DNA from: SIG450 sp045658425
Lineage (GTDB): Bacteria; Bacillota; Clostridia; UMGS1840; HGM11507
Length of the DNA stretch: 5,296 nucleotides
Direction: 5' to 3'
Assembly: GCA_045658425.1 (NCBI GenBank)
Contig: JAZOVB010000059.1
Coordinates: 1-5,296, forward strand
The translations under genes and the position numbers were made by a program. Positions 5,063-5,296 of the stretch are shown piece after piece. The notes under the pieces were generated by a model. That model saw only the letters and a list, made by a program, of their open reading frames with translations. It ran no database searches and was not told the DNA's origin. The first letter of the stretch is position 1. Every line of letters begins with the position of its first letter.

Positions 5063-5296
5063 ATGAATATTACAGACATCCGTGTTCGTAAAGTTACTTC
5101 CTTGGCAGGTAAAATGAAAGCTGTTGCTTCCGTAACCTTAGATGATGCATTCGTTATTCACGATATCAAGGTTATCGAAGGTACTGAAAAGCTTTTTATA
5201 GCTATGCCAAGCAGAAAAACTCCGGACGGAGAATTTAAGGACATAGCTCATCCAATCAATGCTGCAGCCAGAGAAGAACTTGAAAAGAAAATTCTT
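5063..5296 (+). CDS. spoVG: SpoVG, nucleic-acid-binding regulator (3' end outside the window)
   Basis: The first 78 residues are present and run open to the window edge; the full family protein is usually about 85-100 residues, so only the C-terminal tail is missing. The family is recognised by the start MNITDIRVRKV, by the strand pair around VASVTLDDAFVIHDIKVIEG (residues 21-40) and by the hallmark FIAMPSRKTPDGEFKDIAHP (45-64). SpoVG proteins bind DNA and RNA and affect septum formation in sporulating cells and many surface and virulence genes in other Firmicutes. The start ATG has GGGGGAGG nine bases upstream and a strong promoter at 4955-4983. It is divergent from murC. In many Firmicutes glmU and prs follow spoVG, which would lie beyond this window. 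The presence of spoVG does not prove that the organism sporulates. Confidence 0.95.
   Translation, partial: MNITDIRVRKVTSLAGKMKAVASVTLDDAFVIHDIKVIEGTEKLFIAMPSRKTPDGEFKDIAHPINAAAREELEKKIL

Overview
The window is AT-rich, low-GC Firmicutes-type DNA, most likely from an anaerobic member of Clostridia. The reasons are strong purine-rich ribosome binding sites, sigma-A type promoters, a spoVG gene, TTG and GTG starts, and an NfnAB-type electron-bifurcating transhydrogenase typical of fermentative anaerobes. The species cannot be named from the sequence.

Layout. Positions 1-318 hold no convincing gene. They contain a nested inverted repeat around a strong bidirectional terminator-like hairpin, then a GC-richer island and AT-rich spacer. 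A small minus-strand gene (319-474, TTG start, 51 aa) encodes a ribbon-helix-helix DNA-binding protein and is easily missed. It faces away from a 77-aa acidic protein of unknown function (plus strand, 647-880). Their divergent promoters share the -35 region and are covered by repeated ATACTA/TAGTAT half-sites, so the small regulator probably controls itself and its neighbour. Positions 881-1126 are non-coding, with a GC-rich patch and the terminator of the next operon.

Positions 1127-3363 (minus) carry nfnA-nfnB, the two subunits of NADH-dependent reduced ferredoxin:NADP+ oxidoreductase. They are translationally coupled by a TAATG overlap, driven from a promoter just upstream of nfnA and closed by a hairpin terminator. 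Upstream on the same strand is murC (3485-4864, TTG start), the UDP-N-acetylmuramate--L-alanine ligase of peptidoglycan synthesis, with a near-consensus promoter. Divergent from murC, spoVG (5063 to the window edge, incomplete) has its own near-consensus promoter and a leader with a G-rich hairpin.

The core genes are ordinary: NADPH and redox balance (nfnAB), wall precursor synthesis (murC) and a nucleic-acid-binding regulator (spoVG). The less explained parts are the small divergent regulator/unknown-protein pair at 319-880 and the repeat structure at the left edge. I see no RNA genes, CRISPR arrays or complete mobile elements.
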